From assembly GCA_036735545.1 (NCBI GenBank), contig DAINOD010000013.1:1-51329 (forward strand): 51,329 nt of DNA, in the 5' to 3' direction. The notes under the pieces were generated by a model, which ran no database searches, had not been told where the DNA came from, and saw nothing but the letters and a program-made list of their open reading frames with translations. Below are positions 9,137 to 16,532 of this stretch, one piece after another. The translations under genes were made by a program, and so were the position numbers. Source of the stretch: Rubrimonas sp036735545. Lineage in GTDB: Bacteria > Pseudomonadota > Alphaproteobacteria > Rhodobacterales > Rhodobacteraceae. Numbering within the stretch: position 1 is the first letter of the stretch; each line of letters opens with the position of its first letter.

Positions 9137-10107
9137 CGCGTCGCGGCCGTCGCACGGCCATAGGCCTCGACGATGCGCGCGACCAGCGGATGGCGCACGA
9201 CGTCGGCGGCTGCGAAGCGGCAGAAGGCGATGCCCTGCACGCCTTCCAGCACCCGCGCCGCCTCGTCGAGGCCCGAGCGCACGCCGCGCGGCAGATCGAT
9301 CTGGGTCGGGTCGCCGGTGATGGCCATGCGCGAGCCCTCGCCGAGGCGGGTGAGAAACATCTTCATCTGCATCTCGGTGGTGTTCTGCGCCTCGTCCAGC
9401 ACCACGAAGGCGTTCGACAGCGTGCGCCCGCGCATGAAGGCCAGCGGCGCCACCTCGACGTTGCCGAGCTCCATCTCGCGCTGGAGCTGCTTGCCCGGCA
9501 GCATGTCGTGGATCGCGTCGTAGAGCGGGCGCAGATAGGGGTCGATCTTCTCCTTCATGTCCCCCGGCAGGAAGCCCAGCCGCTCGCCGGCCTCAACCGC
9601 CGGGCGGCTGAGGATGATCTTGTCCACCCGCCCTTCGATGAACATCGACACCGCGGCGGCGACCGCGAGATAGGTCTTGCCGGTGCCCGCCGGCCCGATG
9701 CCGAACACCAGTTCGCTGGAAAACAGCGCCCGGGCATAGGCCTTCTGCGCCGGGGTGCGGGGTTCGACGGTCTTCTTTCGGGTGCGGATCTCGACCCGCC
9801 CGCCCTCGAAAAGCTCGAGCTGGTCGCGCGCCGCGGCGGCCCGGCCCATGCGCAGAGCGGCGTCGATGTCGCCCGGCTCCACGGTCCGCCCCGATTCAAG
9901 CCGGGCATAGAGCGTGTCCAGCGCCTCGCCGGCGCGATCCACGCCCTCGGTCGGCCCGTGCACGGTGAGCAGGTTGCCGCGCCTCTGGATGCCGACGCCG
10001 CACAGATGCTCGATCCGGGCGAGATTGGCGTCGAAGGCGCCGCAGAGGTCAGCCAGCTTGCGGTTGTCGGCGTATTCCAGCCGCTGCTCTACGAGCTGGT
10101 CAGTCAT
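9133..10107 (-). CDS. phoH: PhoH-family ATPase
   Basis: A P-loop ATPase, genetically linked to RNA metabolism together with YbeY. Walker A is GPAGTGKT (138-145), with conserved SRPAVEAGERLGFLPG, Walker B VVLDEAQN, and ITGDPTQIDLP. I place the start at the ATG at 10107 (MTDQLVEQRL, 324 residues) because similarity to relatives begins there. The frame stays open upstream to a TTG at 10182, and a good GAGGAGG lies 23 nt upstream of the ATG, so a GTG further up is possible. Confidence 0.94.
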   Translation of the reverse strand: MTDQLVEQRLEYADNRKLADLCGAFDANLARIEHLCGVGIQRRGNLLTVHGPTEGVDRAGEALDTLYARLESGRTVEPGDIDAALRMGRAAAARDQLELFEGGRVEIRTRKKTVEPRTPAQKAYARALFSSELVFGIGPAGTGKTYLAVAAAVSMFIEGRVDKIILSRPAVEAGERLGFLPGDMKEKIDPYLRPLYDAIHDMLPGKQLQREMELGNVEVAPLAFMRGRTLSNAFVVLDEAQNTTEMQMKMFLTRLGEGSRMAITGDPTQIDLPRGVRSGLDEAARVLEGVQGIAFCRFAAADVVRHPLVARIVEAYGRATAATR

Positions 10108-10188
10108 TCGCCACGCGAGTCGCCACGAAGCCTCCTCAACGACCACGCCATGATGGTGACCGAGAGCGGCGCCGGCGCGCAAGGAGTT

Positions 10189-10512
10189 TCAGGCGTCGCG
10201 GCGAAACCGTTCGGGCCGGATCACCTCAGCGTCGCTGATCGACACCACGCCGATGTGCGGCGCCAGCACGGCGAAGGCCGCTTCGGTCAGCCGCTCGGCG
10301 TCCTCGGGCGCGGCGAGGCAGACCACCACCGCGATCGCGCCCGCCGCGCCGACCTGGCCCTCGCGGCTCCACGGCCCCGAGCGGCCGTCGCCGCCCGCCG
10401 CGGGCAGCACGGTGAAGCCTTGCGCGCCGGCTTCGCGGAGCGCGCGGGTCAGGCGCGAGAGCACGGGCGCCTCGACGACGATCTCTATGCGCTTGACGGG
10501 ATAGGTCCGCAC
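10189..10512 (-). CDS. PII-like protein of SbtB type
   Basis: A 107-residue PII-superfamily protein. Seen: a ferredoxin-like N-terminus YPVKRIEIVVEAPVLSRL, a T-loop region with GDGRSGPWSREGQVG at about 41-55, and the C-terminus SDAEVIRPERF. Cyanobacterial SbtB binds adenylnucleotides and controls the bicarbonate permease SbtA. The C-terminal Cys pair seen in some cyanobacterial SbtB is absent. The GTG start at 10512 lies 3 nt after the sbtA stop and follows GGAGG by 7 nt, so the two genes form one unit. SbtB-like function is inferred from this pairing. Confidence 0.85.
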   Translation of the reverse strand: MRTYPVKRIEIVVEAPVLSRLTRALREAGAQGFTVLPAAGGDGRSGPWSREGQVGAAGAIAVVVCLAAPEDAERLTEAAFAVLAPHIGVVSISDAEVIRPERFRRDA

Positions 10513-10515
10513 CGC

Positions 10516-11487
10516 TCAGCCTCCGTCGGTCAGAACCCGCGCCGCGGCGAGGTAGAGCGGCAGCCCGAGCGTCAGGTTGAAGGGAAAGGTCACGCCGAGC
10601 GCCAGCGTCACATAGATGGCGGGGTCCGCCTCGGGCAGCGCCACCCGCATCGCCGCCGGCGCGGCGATGTAGGACGCGGAGGCGGCCAGCGCCGCCAGCA
10701 CCGCCACCCCGCCGGTGGAGAGCCCCAGCGCCCACCCCGCCCCCAGCCCCAGCGCTGCGCCGATCAGCGGCATCGCCACGCCGAAGGCGACCAGCGCCGG
10801 CGTAAGCTTGGCTGCCGAGCGCAGCAGGCCACGGCCGGCGATCAGCCCCATGTCGAGCAGGAACAGCGCCAGCACGCCCTTGAAGGGCGGCGCGATGAAG
10901 GGCTCGATCTCGGCCATGCCTGCCGGTCCGGTGATCCAGCCGATGGCGAAGGCGCCGACCAGCAGCACGATCGAGCCGTTCAGCGTCGCCTCGTGCAGCG
11001 TCGCCCGGTCCAGCGCCGCGCCGCCGCGCGCCAGCAGCAGCGCCACAACGATGGCCGGCGCCTCCATGGCCGCCGCGACCGCCACCATGAAGCCCTCCGG
11101 CTCCAGCGCCTGCGATTCCGCCAGCGCCGTCATGGCGACGAAGGTGACGATGGAGATCGAGCCGTAATGCGCCGAAACCGCCGCCGCGTCGACGCGCGAC
11201 AGGCCGGTGCCCAGACGCAGCAGCGCGAAGGCTGCGACCGGCGTCAGCGCCGACAGCGCCACCCCCGCCAGCAGCGCCGCAGCCAGCGCCGCGTCCGCGC
11301 CGTGCTCGGCGACGCCCACCCCGCCCTTGAAGCCGATCGCGAACAGCAGATACAGCGACATGCCCTTGGCGACGGCCTCGGGGAAGGCGAGGTCGGAGCG
11401 CGCCAGCGCCGCGCCGAGGCCGAGCGCGAAGAACAGCACCATCGGCGTCGTCAGCGCGCCCGCCGCCAGCCCCAGCGTCTCGCCCAT
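10516..11487 (-). CDS. sbtA: SbtA-family sodium-dependent bicarbonate permease
   Basis: A 323-residue integral membrane protein with about ten hydrophobic segments. Family motifs are visible: KGMSLYLLFAIGFKGG (about 41-56), SAHYGSISIVTFVAMT (about 105-120) and MEAPAIVVALLLARGG. SbtA imports bicarbonate with sodium in cyanobacteria; related permeases occur widely in proteobacteria with untested substrates. It is shorter than the cyanobacterial protein (about 370), mostly in the central loop. ATG at 11487 with GGAG 7 nt upstream. It sits 63 nt after miaB and 3 nt before the PII-like gene. Confidence 0.88.
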   Translation of the reverse strand: MGETLGLAAGALTTPMVLFFALGLGAALARSDLAFPEAVAKGMSLYLLFAIGFKGGVGVAEHGADAALAAALLAGVALSALTPVAAFALLRLGTGLSRVDAAAVSAHYGSISIVTFVAMTALAESQALEPEGFMVAVAAAMEAPAIVVALLLARGGAALDRATLHEATLNGSIVLLVGAFAIGWITGPAGMAEIEPFIAPPFKGVLALFLLDMGLIAGRGLLRSAAKLTPALVAFGVAMPLIGAALGLGAGWALGLSTGGVAVLAALAASASYIAAPAAMRVALPEADPAIYVTLALGVTFPFNLTLGLPLYLAAARVLTDGG

Positions 11488-11550
11488 CGCCCGCTCCGCC
11501 CTGTCCGCGGCGGCGAGGTAGCCGCTGCGGCGCGGCGCCGCAAGCCCGAC

Positions 11551-12885
11551 TCAGGCGGCGAGGCGGCCGTCCATCGAGCGCGGCCCGGCCGCCTCGAACC
11601 GCACCGCCGCGACCGCGCCGAGCATCGCCCCGGGCGCCGCGACATGGACCGACTGCAGCCAGGGCGAGCGGCCGATCAGTTGCCCGGGCTGGCGGCCAGG
11701 CCGCTCCAGCAGCACGTCGGCCGTCCGGCCCACGGTCGCCGCGTTGAAGGAGGCCTGCGTTTGCGCGACCACCGCCTGCAGCCGCGCCAGACGGTCCGCC
11801 ATCTCGTCCTCTGGCACCTGCGCCTTCGCGTCCGCCGCCGGCGTGCCGGGGCGCGCCGAATACTTGAAGGTGTAGGCCTGCGCGTAGCCGACCGCCTCGG
11901 CCAGCCGCAACGTCTCGGCGAAGTCGGCCTCGGTCTCGCCGGGGAAGCCCACGATGAAGTCGCCCGACAGGGCGATGTCCGGCCGCGCCGCGCGCGCCCG
12001 GTCGAGCAGGGCGAGATAGCTTTCGACGGTGTGCCGCCGGTTCATCGCCTTCAGCACGCGGTCCGAGCCCGACTGCACCGGCAGGTGCAGATAGGGCATC
12101 AGCGCGGGAACCTCGGCGTGGGCCGCGATCAGGTCTTCGGTCATGTCGTTGGGGTGGGAGGTCGTGTAGCGGATCCGCTCCACGCCTTCCTCCGCCAGCG
12201 CCCGGATCAGCCGGGCCAGCGACCACGGCCCGTCCGCCCCCGCGCCGTGGTAGGCGTTCACGTTCTGGCCCAGCAGCGTGATCTCCCGCGCCCCGCGCGC
12301 CGCGAGGGCGCGCGCCTCGGCCAAGACCTTCTCCGCCGGGCGCGAAACCTCGGCGCCGCGGGTGTAGGGCACGACGCAGAAGCTGCAGAACTTGTCGCAG
12401 CCCTCCTGCACTGTCAGGAACGCCGCAGGCGCCGCCCGGCTGGGCAGGGGCAGGCGGTCGAACTTGTCCTCCGCCGCGAAGTCGGTGTCGATCAGGCCGC
12501 GCCGCCCCGCCTCCACCTGCGCCACCATCGCGGGCAGACGGTGATAGGCCTGCGGGCCGACGACGAAATCCACCATGGGCGCGCGGCGGACGATCTCGGC
12601 GCCCTCGGCCTGCGCGACGCAGCCCGCGACGCCGATGGCCAGCCGCTCGCCCCGTTCGGCCCTGGCCTCGGCGATCACGCGCAGGCGTCCGAGTTCGGAA
12701 TAGACCTTCTCGGCGGCCTTCTCGCGGATGTGACAGGTGTTCAGCAGGACGAGATCGGCTTCTTCCGGCGTCTCGACGGTCGCATAGCCCGAAGGCGCCA
12801 GCGCGTCGAGCATCCGCTGACCGTCATAGACGTTCATCTGGCAGCCGTAGGCGCGCAGGAAAACGCGCCGGGTCGGTTCGGTCAT
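11551..12885 (-). CDS. miaB: tRNA-2-methylthio-N6-dimethylallyladenosine synthase
   Basis: A radical-SAM enzyme that makes ms2i6A37 in tRNA. The N-terminal UPF0004 domain has Cys15, Cys51 and Cys89 for the auxiliary Fe-S cluster. The radical-SAM motif CDKFCSFC gives Cys163, Cys167 and Cys170. A C-terminal TRAM-like domain ends the 444 residues. The ATG at 12885 (MTEPTRRVFLRAYGCQMN) has GGGGGAG 8 nt upstream; the frame is open 26 codons further up but unconserved there. Confidence 0.97.
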   Translation of the reverse strand: MTEPTRRVFLRAYGCQMNVYDGQRMLDALAPSGYATVETPEEADLVLLNTCHIREKAAEKVYSELGRLRVIAEARAERGERLAIGVAGCVAQAEGAEIVRRAPMVDFVVGPQAYHRLPAMVAQVEAGRRGLIDTDFAAEDKFDRLPLPSRAAPAAFLTVQEGCDKFCSFCVVPYTRGAEVSRPAEKVLAEARALAARGAREITLLGQNVNAYHGAGADGPWSLARLIRALAEEGVERIRYTTSHPNDMTEDLIAAHAEVPALMPYLHLPVQSGSDRVLKAMNRRHTVESYLALLDRARAARPDIALSGDFIVGFPGETEADFAETLRLAEAVGYAQAYTFKYSARPGTPAADAKAQVPEDEMADRLARLQAVVAQTQASFNAATVGRTADVLLERPGRQPGQLIGRSPWLQSVHVAAPGAMLGAVAAVRFEAAGPRSMDGRLAA

Positions 12886-12910
12886 CGCGTCGCTCCCCCA
12901 AGAAAGCCTA

Positions 12911-12934
12911 CGGCGCGCCCTGTGTGGCGCGCCG
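12911..12934 (-). terminator. second hairpin after mucR
   Basis: Perfect 9-bp arms CGGCGCGCC and GGCGCGCCG with a 6-nt loop, 45 nt past the mucR stop and 25 nt before the miaB start. On the minus strand it is followed by TAGGCTTTCTT, a weak T-rich run. It may terminate mucR transcripts or attenuate miaB. Confidence 0.5.
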
Positions 12935-12952
12935 GTCTTAATCGGGGCTGCG

Positions 12953-12971
12953 TGCGGCGACAACCGCCGCA
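12953..12971 (-). terminator. first hairpin after mucR
   Basis: Perfect 7-bp arms TGCGGCG and CGCCGCA with a 5-nt loop, 7 nt past the mucR stop. It stands in tandem with the stronger hairpin at 12911-12934. It has no T-run of its own. Confidence 0.4.
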
Positions 12972-12978
12972 GGTGGGC

Positions 12979-13392
12979 TCAGTCGCGCGTGCGGTTGCGG
13001 CCCAGTCCGTTTTCCTTCGCCAGGCGCTGGCGCTTGAGCGAATAGGTCGGGGCGACCATCGGATAGTCGGGGCCGAGACCCCACTTCTCCCGGTACTGCT
13101 CGGGCGTCATGTTGTAAGCGGTCGCCAGATGCCGCTTCAGCATCTTCATCTTCTTGCCGTCTTCAAGGCAGATGATGTAGTCGTCGGTGATCGACTTCTT
13201 GATCGGCACCGCCGGGCGCAGCTCTTCCTTGGGCTCGGCCGGAGGGCTGGTGAGCCCGCGGAGCGCGCCATAGACCTGCTCGATCAACTGCGGCAGGTCG
13301 CCCATGGCCACGGTGTTGTTGGAGACATGGCTCGCCACGATCTCCGAGGTCAGGTTCAACAGCTCAGACGTGTTCAACTGCTCGTTGGACAT
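12979..13392 (-). CDS. MucR/Ros-family transcriptional regulator
   Basis: A 137-residue regulator with the MucR domain: CLEDGKKMKMLKRHL (75-89), then MTPEQYREKWGL and DYPMVAP. Classical Ros proteins bind zinc through C-x2-C and H-x3-H. Here Cys75 and His88 remain, but the second Cys is Asp78 and the second His is Ala92, so zinc binding in the classical way is unlikely. Family members oligomerise and bind T-rich promoter sites, often their own. ATG at 13392 with GGAG 7 nt upstream. The 255-nt gap upstream contains an AT-rich patch around 13493-13508 that could be its promoter. Confidence 0.93.
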   Translation of the reverse strand: MSNEQLNTSELLNLTSEIVASHVSNNTVAMGDLPQLIEQVYGALRGLTSPPAEPKEELRPAVPIKKSITDDYIICLEDGKKMKMLKRHLATAYNMTPEQYREKWGLGPDYPMVAPTYSLKRQRLAKENGLGRNRTRD

Positions 13393-13647
13393 GAGGGTCT
13401 CCTTCACTTCGCCGCCGTCGCCGCATGGCGCGCGTCTGCGCGCCGAAGCGGTCAGAATTTCATCGGCTGTCGGCGCATGTCGTCGCCATGTTCGATATAT
13501 GGACGGGATTCTCGGGCGCTGCAAGAGAAGAGCACAGCAATTCGGCTCCGGTCCAACGGTTTTGACCGCGAAATCGCCGACTGAACCCGAATTCGGCGAC
13601 TCAGGTAGCTGCGGGTCGAAATACCGCGCCCCTTGCGGCAAGCAACG
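13393..13647. other. intergenic region upstream of mucR
   Basis: A 255-nt stretch between rimI and mucR, both on the minus strand. It holds no convincing ORF; open frames crossing it are unsupported extensions. It includes the sequence TTCGATATATGG around 13495, an AT-rich island that is a reasonable place for the mucR promoter and for MucR autoregulation. Confidence 0.4.
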
Positions 13648-14109
13648 TTACAGCGCGAGCCGCAGCGTCAGGGCGTCGGCGCGCGCGGGGCCGCTCCCGT
13701 AGTAGCCGCGGCGGCGGCCGACCTCCGAATAACTGCGCCCCGCGTAGAGCGCCTGGGCCGCCGTGTTGTCCTGCGCCACCTCGAGCAGCAGCGTCTGCGC
13801 GCCGGTCCGTCGCGCCCAGGCCTCCACGGCGTCGAGCAGCGCGGCCGCGAGCCCGCGGCGGCGGGCGGCGACGGCCACGGCGAGGGTGAGCAGCTCCGCC
13901 TCGTCGGCGACGACGCGAGCCAGCGCGAAAGCGAGGGGAGGGTCTCCGGCGGCGGTCAGCGCCGCGCCGGGGGCGGCGGTCAGCGCGGCGATCTCGGCCG
14001 CGGACCACGCCCGATCGCGGCCGGCGAAGGCTTCGGCATGCAGCGCGGCGAGCGCCTCGGCGCGCGCGGGCGCTAGGGGCGGGGCCAGGAACGCCGGGTC
14101 GGGCCTCAC
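13648..14109 (-). CDS. rimI: GNAT-family acetyltransferase, RimI type
   Basis: A 153-residue GNAT protein with the acetyl-CoA loop VAARRRGLAAALL at about 80-92 and the C-terminal motif LEVAQDNTAAQALYAGRSYSEVGRRRGYY typical of ribosomal-protein-S18-alanine acetyltransferases. Location just after tsaB, with a GTGA start/stop overlap, supports RimI. RimI acetylates the S18 N-terminus in E. coli; the same substrate is inferred here. Confidence 0.88.
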   Translation of the reverse strand: MRPDPAFLAPPLAPARAEALAALHAEAFAGRDRAWSAAEIAALTAAPGAALTAAGDPPLAFALARVVADEAELLTLAVAVAARRRGLAAALLDAVEAWARRTGAQTLLLEVAQDNTAAQALYAGRSYSEVGRRRGYYGSGPARADALTLRLAL

Positions 14110-14684
14110 TGCGCGGCGGCGGGCCGGGCGTCGGGCGGGCGCAGGTAGAGCGGCGCCGGACGCGGGGCGTCGCCCGAGCGCAGCGCGCGCAGGCCGGCCG
14201 CCGCGAGCGCGCCGGCGCCGGCCGCGGCGCGGTCGGCCTCGCCGAGCGCCGTCTCGCCGGGGCGCGGGCGAAGGGCCGGATCGTCCGGCGCGACGGTTTC
14301 GACCGGCCCCAGCGCGCGACCGCCGGCGAAGCGCTGCAGCCAGAGCGCGCCTTGCGGGCCGGGCAGGACGACAAGGGCGCGATTCCCGCCTGCGAGCGCC
14401 GCGAACCAGTCCACCCCCAACGCGGGCCGCCCCAGCGCCAGCGCAAGCCCGCGCGCCGCCGCCACCCCCAGCCGCGCGCCGGTGAAGCCGCCCGGCCCGG
14501 TGCAGACCACCACGGCGTCTAGCCCGCTCGGCGTCCAGCCGGCTTCGGCGAGCGCGGCCTCGACCAGGGGAAAAAGCCGCTCGGCGTGGCCGCGGCTCAT
14601 GGCCTCCTCGCGCGCGGCCAGCACGGTCGCGCCAAGGCAGGCCGCCGCCAGGCAGCGCGCGGCGGCTGTGTCGAGGACGAGCAG
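14106..14684 (-). CDS. tsaB: tRNA threonylcarbamoyladenosine biosynthesis protein TsaB (probable CTG start)
   Basis: Partner of TsaD and TsaE in t6A37 formation. Conserved N-terminal features LVLDTAAARCLAAA and LAAREEAMSRGHAERL, plus TGPGGFTGARLGVAAARGLALAL, are visible. The frame has no ATG, GTG or TTG upstream of the LDT motif. The first such codon is a GTG at 14624, which would delete the first beta strand. A CTG at 14684 restores the full family start (192 residues) and lies 7 nt after the nfuA stop. I therefore annotate the CTG, with only a weak ribosome binding site (GAG) seen. Sure of the gene, less so of the start. Confidence 0.85.
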   Translation of the reverse strand: MLVLDTAAARCLAAACLGATVLAAREEAMSRGHAERLFPLVEAALAEAGWTPSGLDAVVVCTGPGGFTGARLGVAAARGLALALGRPALGVDWFAALAGGNRALVVLPGPQGALWLQRFAGGRALGPVETVAPDDPALRPRPGETALGEADRAAAGAGALAAAGLRALRSGDAPRPAPLYLRPPDARPAAAQ

Positions 14685-14691
14685 CCGCGGC

Positions 14692-15246
14692 TCAGACCGC
14701 GACAGAACGGACCTCGGTCACTTCGGGAATGTAGTGCCGAAGCAGGTTCTCGATGCCCATCTTCAGGGTCATCGTGGAGGACGGGCAGCCGGCGCAGGCG
14801 CCGCGCATGTGCAGATAGACCACGCCCTTCTCGAAGCCGTGGAACGTGATGTCGCCGCCGTCCTGCGCCACGGCCGGCCGCACGCGGGTGTCGAGCAGCT
14901 CCTTGATCTGCACCACGATCTCGCCGTCCGGCCCGTCATGGGCGGCGTGGCCGGCCTGCGCCGCGCCCTCCATCACCGCCTCGCCGGAGGTGAAGTGCTC
15001 CATGATCGCGCCCAGCACGGCCGGCTTGAGATGCGCCCAGTCGGCGTCGCCGCGCGTGACGGTGATGAAGTCGGAGCCGAGGAAGACCCCCTCCACGCCC
15101 TCGACCGCGAACAGCCGGCGCGCGAGCGGCGAGGGGCCGGCGGCCTCAGCGCTGGTGAAGTCGGCGGCGCCTTCGGCCAGCACGGTGCGCCCGGGCAGGA
15201 ACTTCAGCGTCGCCGGGTTGGGCGTCGATTCTGTTTGGATGAACAT
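14692..15246 (-). CDS. nfuA: NifU-family (Nfu-type) Fe-S cluster scaffold protein
   Basis: Carries and delivers Fe-S clusters. The N-terminal Nfu_N domain (MFIQTESTPNPATLKFLPGR) and C-terminal NifU domain with Cys151-x2-Cys154 (RGACAGCPSS) are both seen; 184 residues. The start at 15246 has AGGAG about 9 nt upstream; nine codons of open frame further up were rejected. Downstream is tsaB. The nearby radical-SAM enzyme MiaB is a typical client of such carriers (known for E. coli NfuA; inferred here). Confidence 0.94.
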   Translation of the reverse strand: MFIQTESTPNPATLKFLPGRTVLAEGAADFTSAEAAGPSPLARRLFAVEGVEGVFLGSDFITVTRGDADWAHLKPAVLGAIMEHFTSGEAVMEGAAQAGHAAHDGPDGEIVVQIKELLDTRVRPAVAQDGGDITFHGFEKGVVYLHMRGACAGCPSSTMTLKMGIENLLRHYIPEVTEVRSVAV

Positions 15247-15319
15247 GCGCGGGTCTCCTGTGCGTCGCCCCACACATGCGCCCGCAACGGCTCCGGATCA
15301 AGAACCGTTCCAATCCCGC

Positions 15320-15778
15320 TCACGTCACCTTGTCGATCTCCTCGAGCGACATGCCGCCCGGGACCACGGTCACGGGGATCGGCATCCGCCCGCCGCGCTT
15401 GCCGACCAGCGCCGAGACCAGCGGTCCCGGCCCCTCGCCGGCGTCGTCGGCGCCGAGCACCAGAACGCCGATGTCGTCGTTCTCGCGGATATGGGCCAGC
15501 ACCTCGGCGTCGGCCTCGCCCTCGCGGATGGCGAATTCCGGCATGACGCCCGCCAGCGCGCGCACCTCGTCGGACAGCGCGGTCAGCCGCGCCTCCGCCT
15601 CGTCGCGCTTTTCGCGCCGCATCACCTCCGCCACGCCGGCCCAATGCTGGAACTCTTCGGGCGGGATGACGTAGAGCATGGTCACGCCGCCCTCGGTGCG
15701 GGCCGCCCGGCGCGCCGCATAGCGCAGGGCGTTCATGCACTCGGGCGTGCTGTCGACCACGACCATGAACTTGCGCAC
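15320..15778 (-). CDS. universal stress protein (UspA family)
   Basis: A 152-residue USP fold: N-terminal KFMVVVDSTPECMNALRYAARRA, TMLYVIPP, and ILVLGADD-like VLVLGADDAGEG at about 105-116, with PIPVTVVPGGM near the end. USPs often bind ATP through GxxGxxxx; here the loop is less typical, so nucleotide binding is uncertain. The GTG start at 15778 has GAGGGGG 7 nt upstream. It lies between nfuA and the amidase gene on the same strand. Confidence 0.92.
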   Translation of the reverse strand: MRKFMVVVDSTPECMNALRYAARRAARTEGGVTMLYVIPPEEFQHWAGVAEVMRREKRDEAEARLTALSDEVRALAGVMPEFAIREGEADAEVLAHIRENDDIGVLVLGADDAGEGPGPLVSALVGKRGGRMPIPVTVVPGGMSLEEIDKVT

Positions 15779-15814
15779 CCGGACCCCCTCTGGCCGTTTC
15801 GCCGGCCGCGACCA

Positions 15815-15846
15815 TGGCGCAAGGCGCAGGTCCGCGCCAATGCGCC
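15815..15846 (-). promoter_or_regulatory. two mutually exclusive stems upstream of the usp gene
   Basis: TGGCGC (15815-15820) pairs with GCGCCA (15834-15839), while GGCGCA (15823-15828) pairs with TGCGCC (15841-15846). Both pairs are perfect and interleaved, so only one can form at once. They lie between the amidase stop and the usp start. Attenuator-like control is possible, but six-base repeats are common in DNA this GC-rich. Confidence 0.25.
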
Positions 15847-15848
15847 GC

Positions 15849-16532
15849 TCAGCCGCGTCTGGCCGGCCAGCGCGACGCCAGCGCCACCAGCGTCGCGACG
15901 TCGCGCGCCTCCAGCGGCCCCGTCGCGCCGGGGCGAAAGCGGCGACGGAACGCCGCCAGAAGCGCGTCGGGCGCCGCGGGCGGATAGCCGAAGGCGCGCG
16001 CCGCGTCGGCGAAGGCCGCCGGGTCCGGCGGGCCTGCCGCGGCCGGCGTGTCCGCCCACACCGACAGGCCCGACCGCGCCAGCGCCCGCCAGTCGAAACG
16101 GCCCGAGGGGTCCTGCTTGCGTTCGGGGGCCATGCAGGCGTGGCCGATGACGCGCTCGGGCGGGATCGCCCAGCGCGCCAGCATCGCGCGCAACACGGTC
16201 TCCAGCGCCGCCATCTGCGGGGCGGGGAAGGGGACGTCGCCGGGATTTGCGAGCTCGACGCCGATGGAGCGGCTGTTCATGTCCCCGCAGTCGCCCCAGG
16301 CGCCGCGCCCGGCGTGCCAGGCGCGGCGGTCCTCGTCGACCAGCGCCCAGACGCGCCCGTCCTCGGCGATCAGGTAGTGGGCGCTGACCTCGGCGGCCGG
16401 GTCGCACAGGCGCTCCAGCGCCGCCTCGGCCGTCGCCATGGCCGTGTGATGAAGCACGACGAGGTCCGGCCGCGCCCCGCGTCGGTCGCCATGGTTGGGG
16501 GAGCGCGCCGGGGGGAACGGAAGCGCGATCAG
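15849..16532 (-). CDS. N-acetylmuramoyl-L-alanine amidase, AmpD type (probable CTG start)
   Basis: An amidase_2 (AmpD/PGRP-fold) zinc enzyme that cleaves the MurNAc-L-Ala bond, probably on anhydromuropeptides in the cytoplasm, since no signal peptide is seen. Motifs: VVLHHTAMATAEAALERL (zinc His), VSAHYLIAEDG, RSIGVELAN, and VIGHACMAPERKQDPSGRFDW (His and Asp ligands). Similarity to relatives begins at LIALPFPPARSPNH. No ATG, GTG or TTG lies there; the only alternative is a GTG at 16643 deep inside the upstream gene. A CTG at 16532 makes a CTGA overlap with that gene's stop, so I use it (227 residues). Confidence 0.86.
   Translation of the reverse strand: MIALPFPPARSPNHGDRRGARPDLVVLHHTAMATAEAALERLCDPAAEVSAHYLIAEDGRVWALVDEDRRAWHAGRGAWGDCGDMNSRSIGVELANPGDVPFPAPQMAALETVLRAMLARWAIPPERVIGHACMAPERKQDPSGRFDWRALARSGLSVWADTPAAAGPPDPAAFADAARAFGYPPAAPDALLAAFRRRFRPGATGPLEARDVATLVALASRWPARRG

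Noticed and set aside
9118..13584. An open frame of nearly 1500 codons on the plus strand
   Set aside because: Antisense to phoH, the sbt pair, miaB and mucR; Arg/His/Gln-rich composition and no domain.
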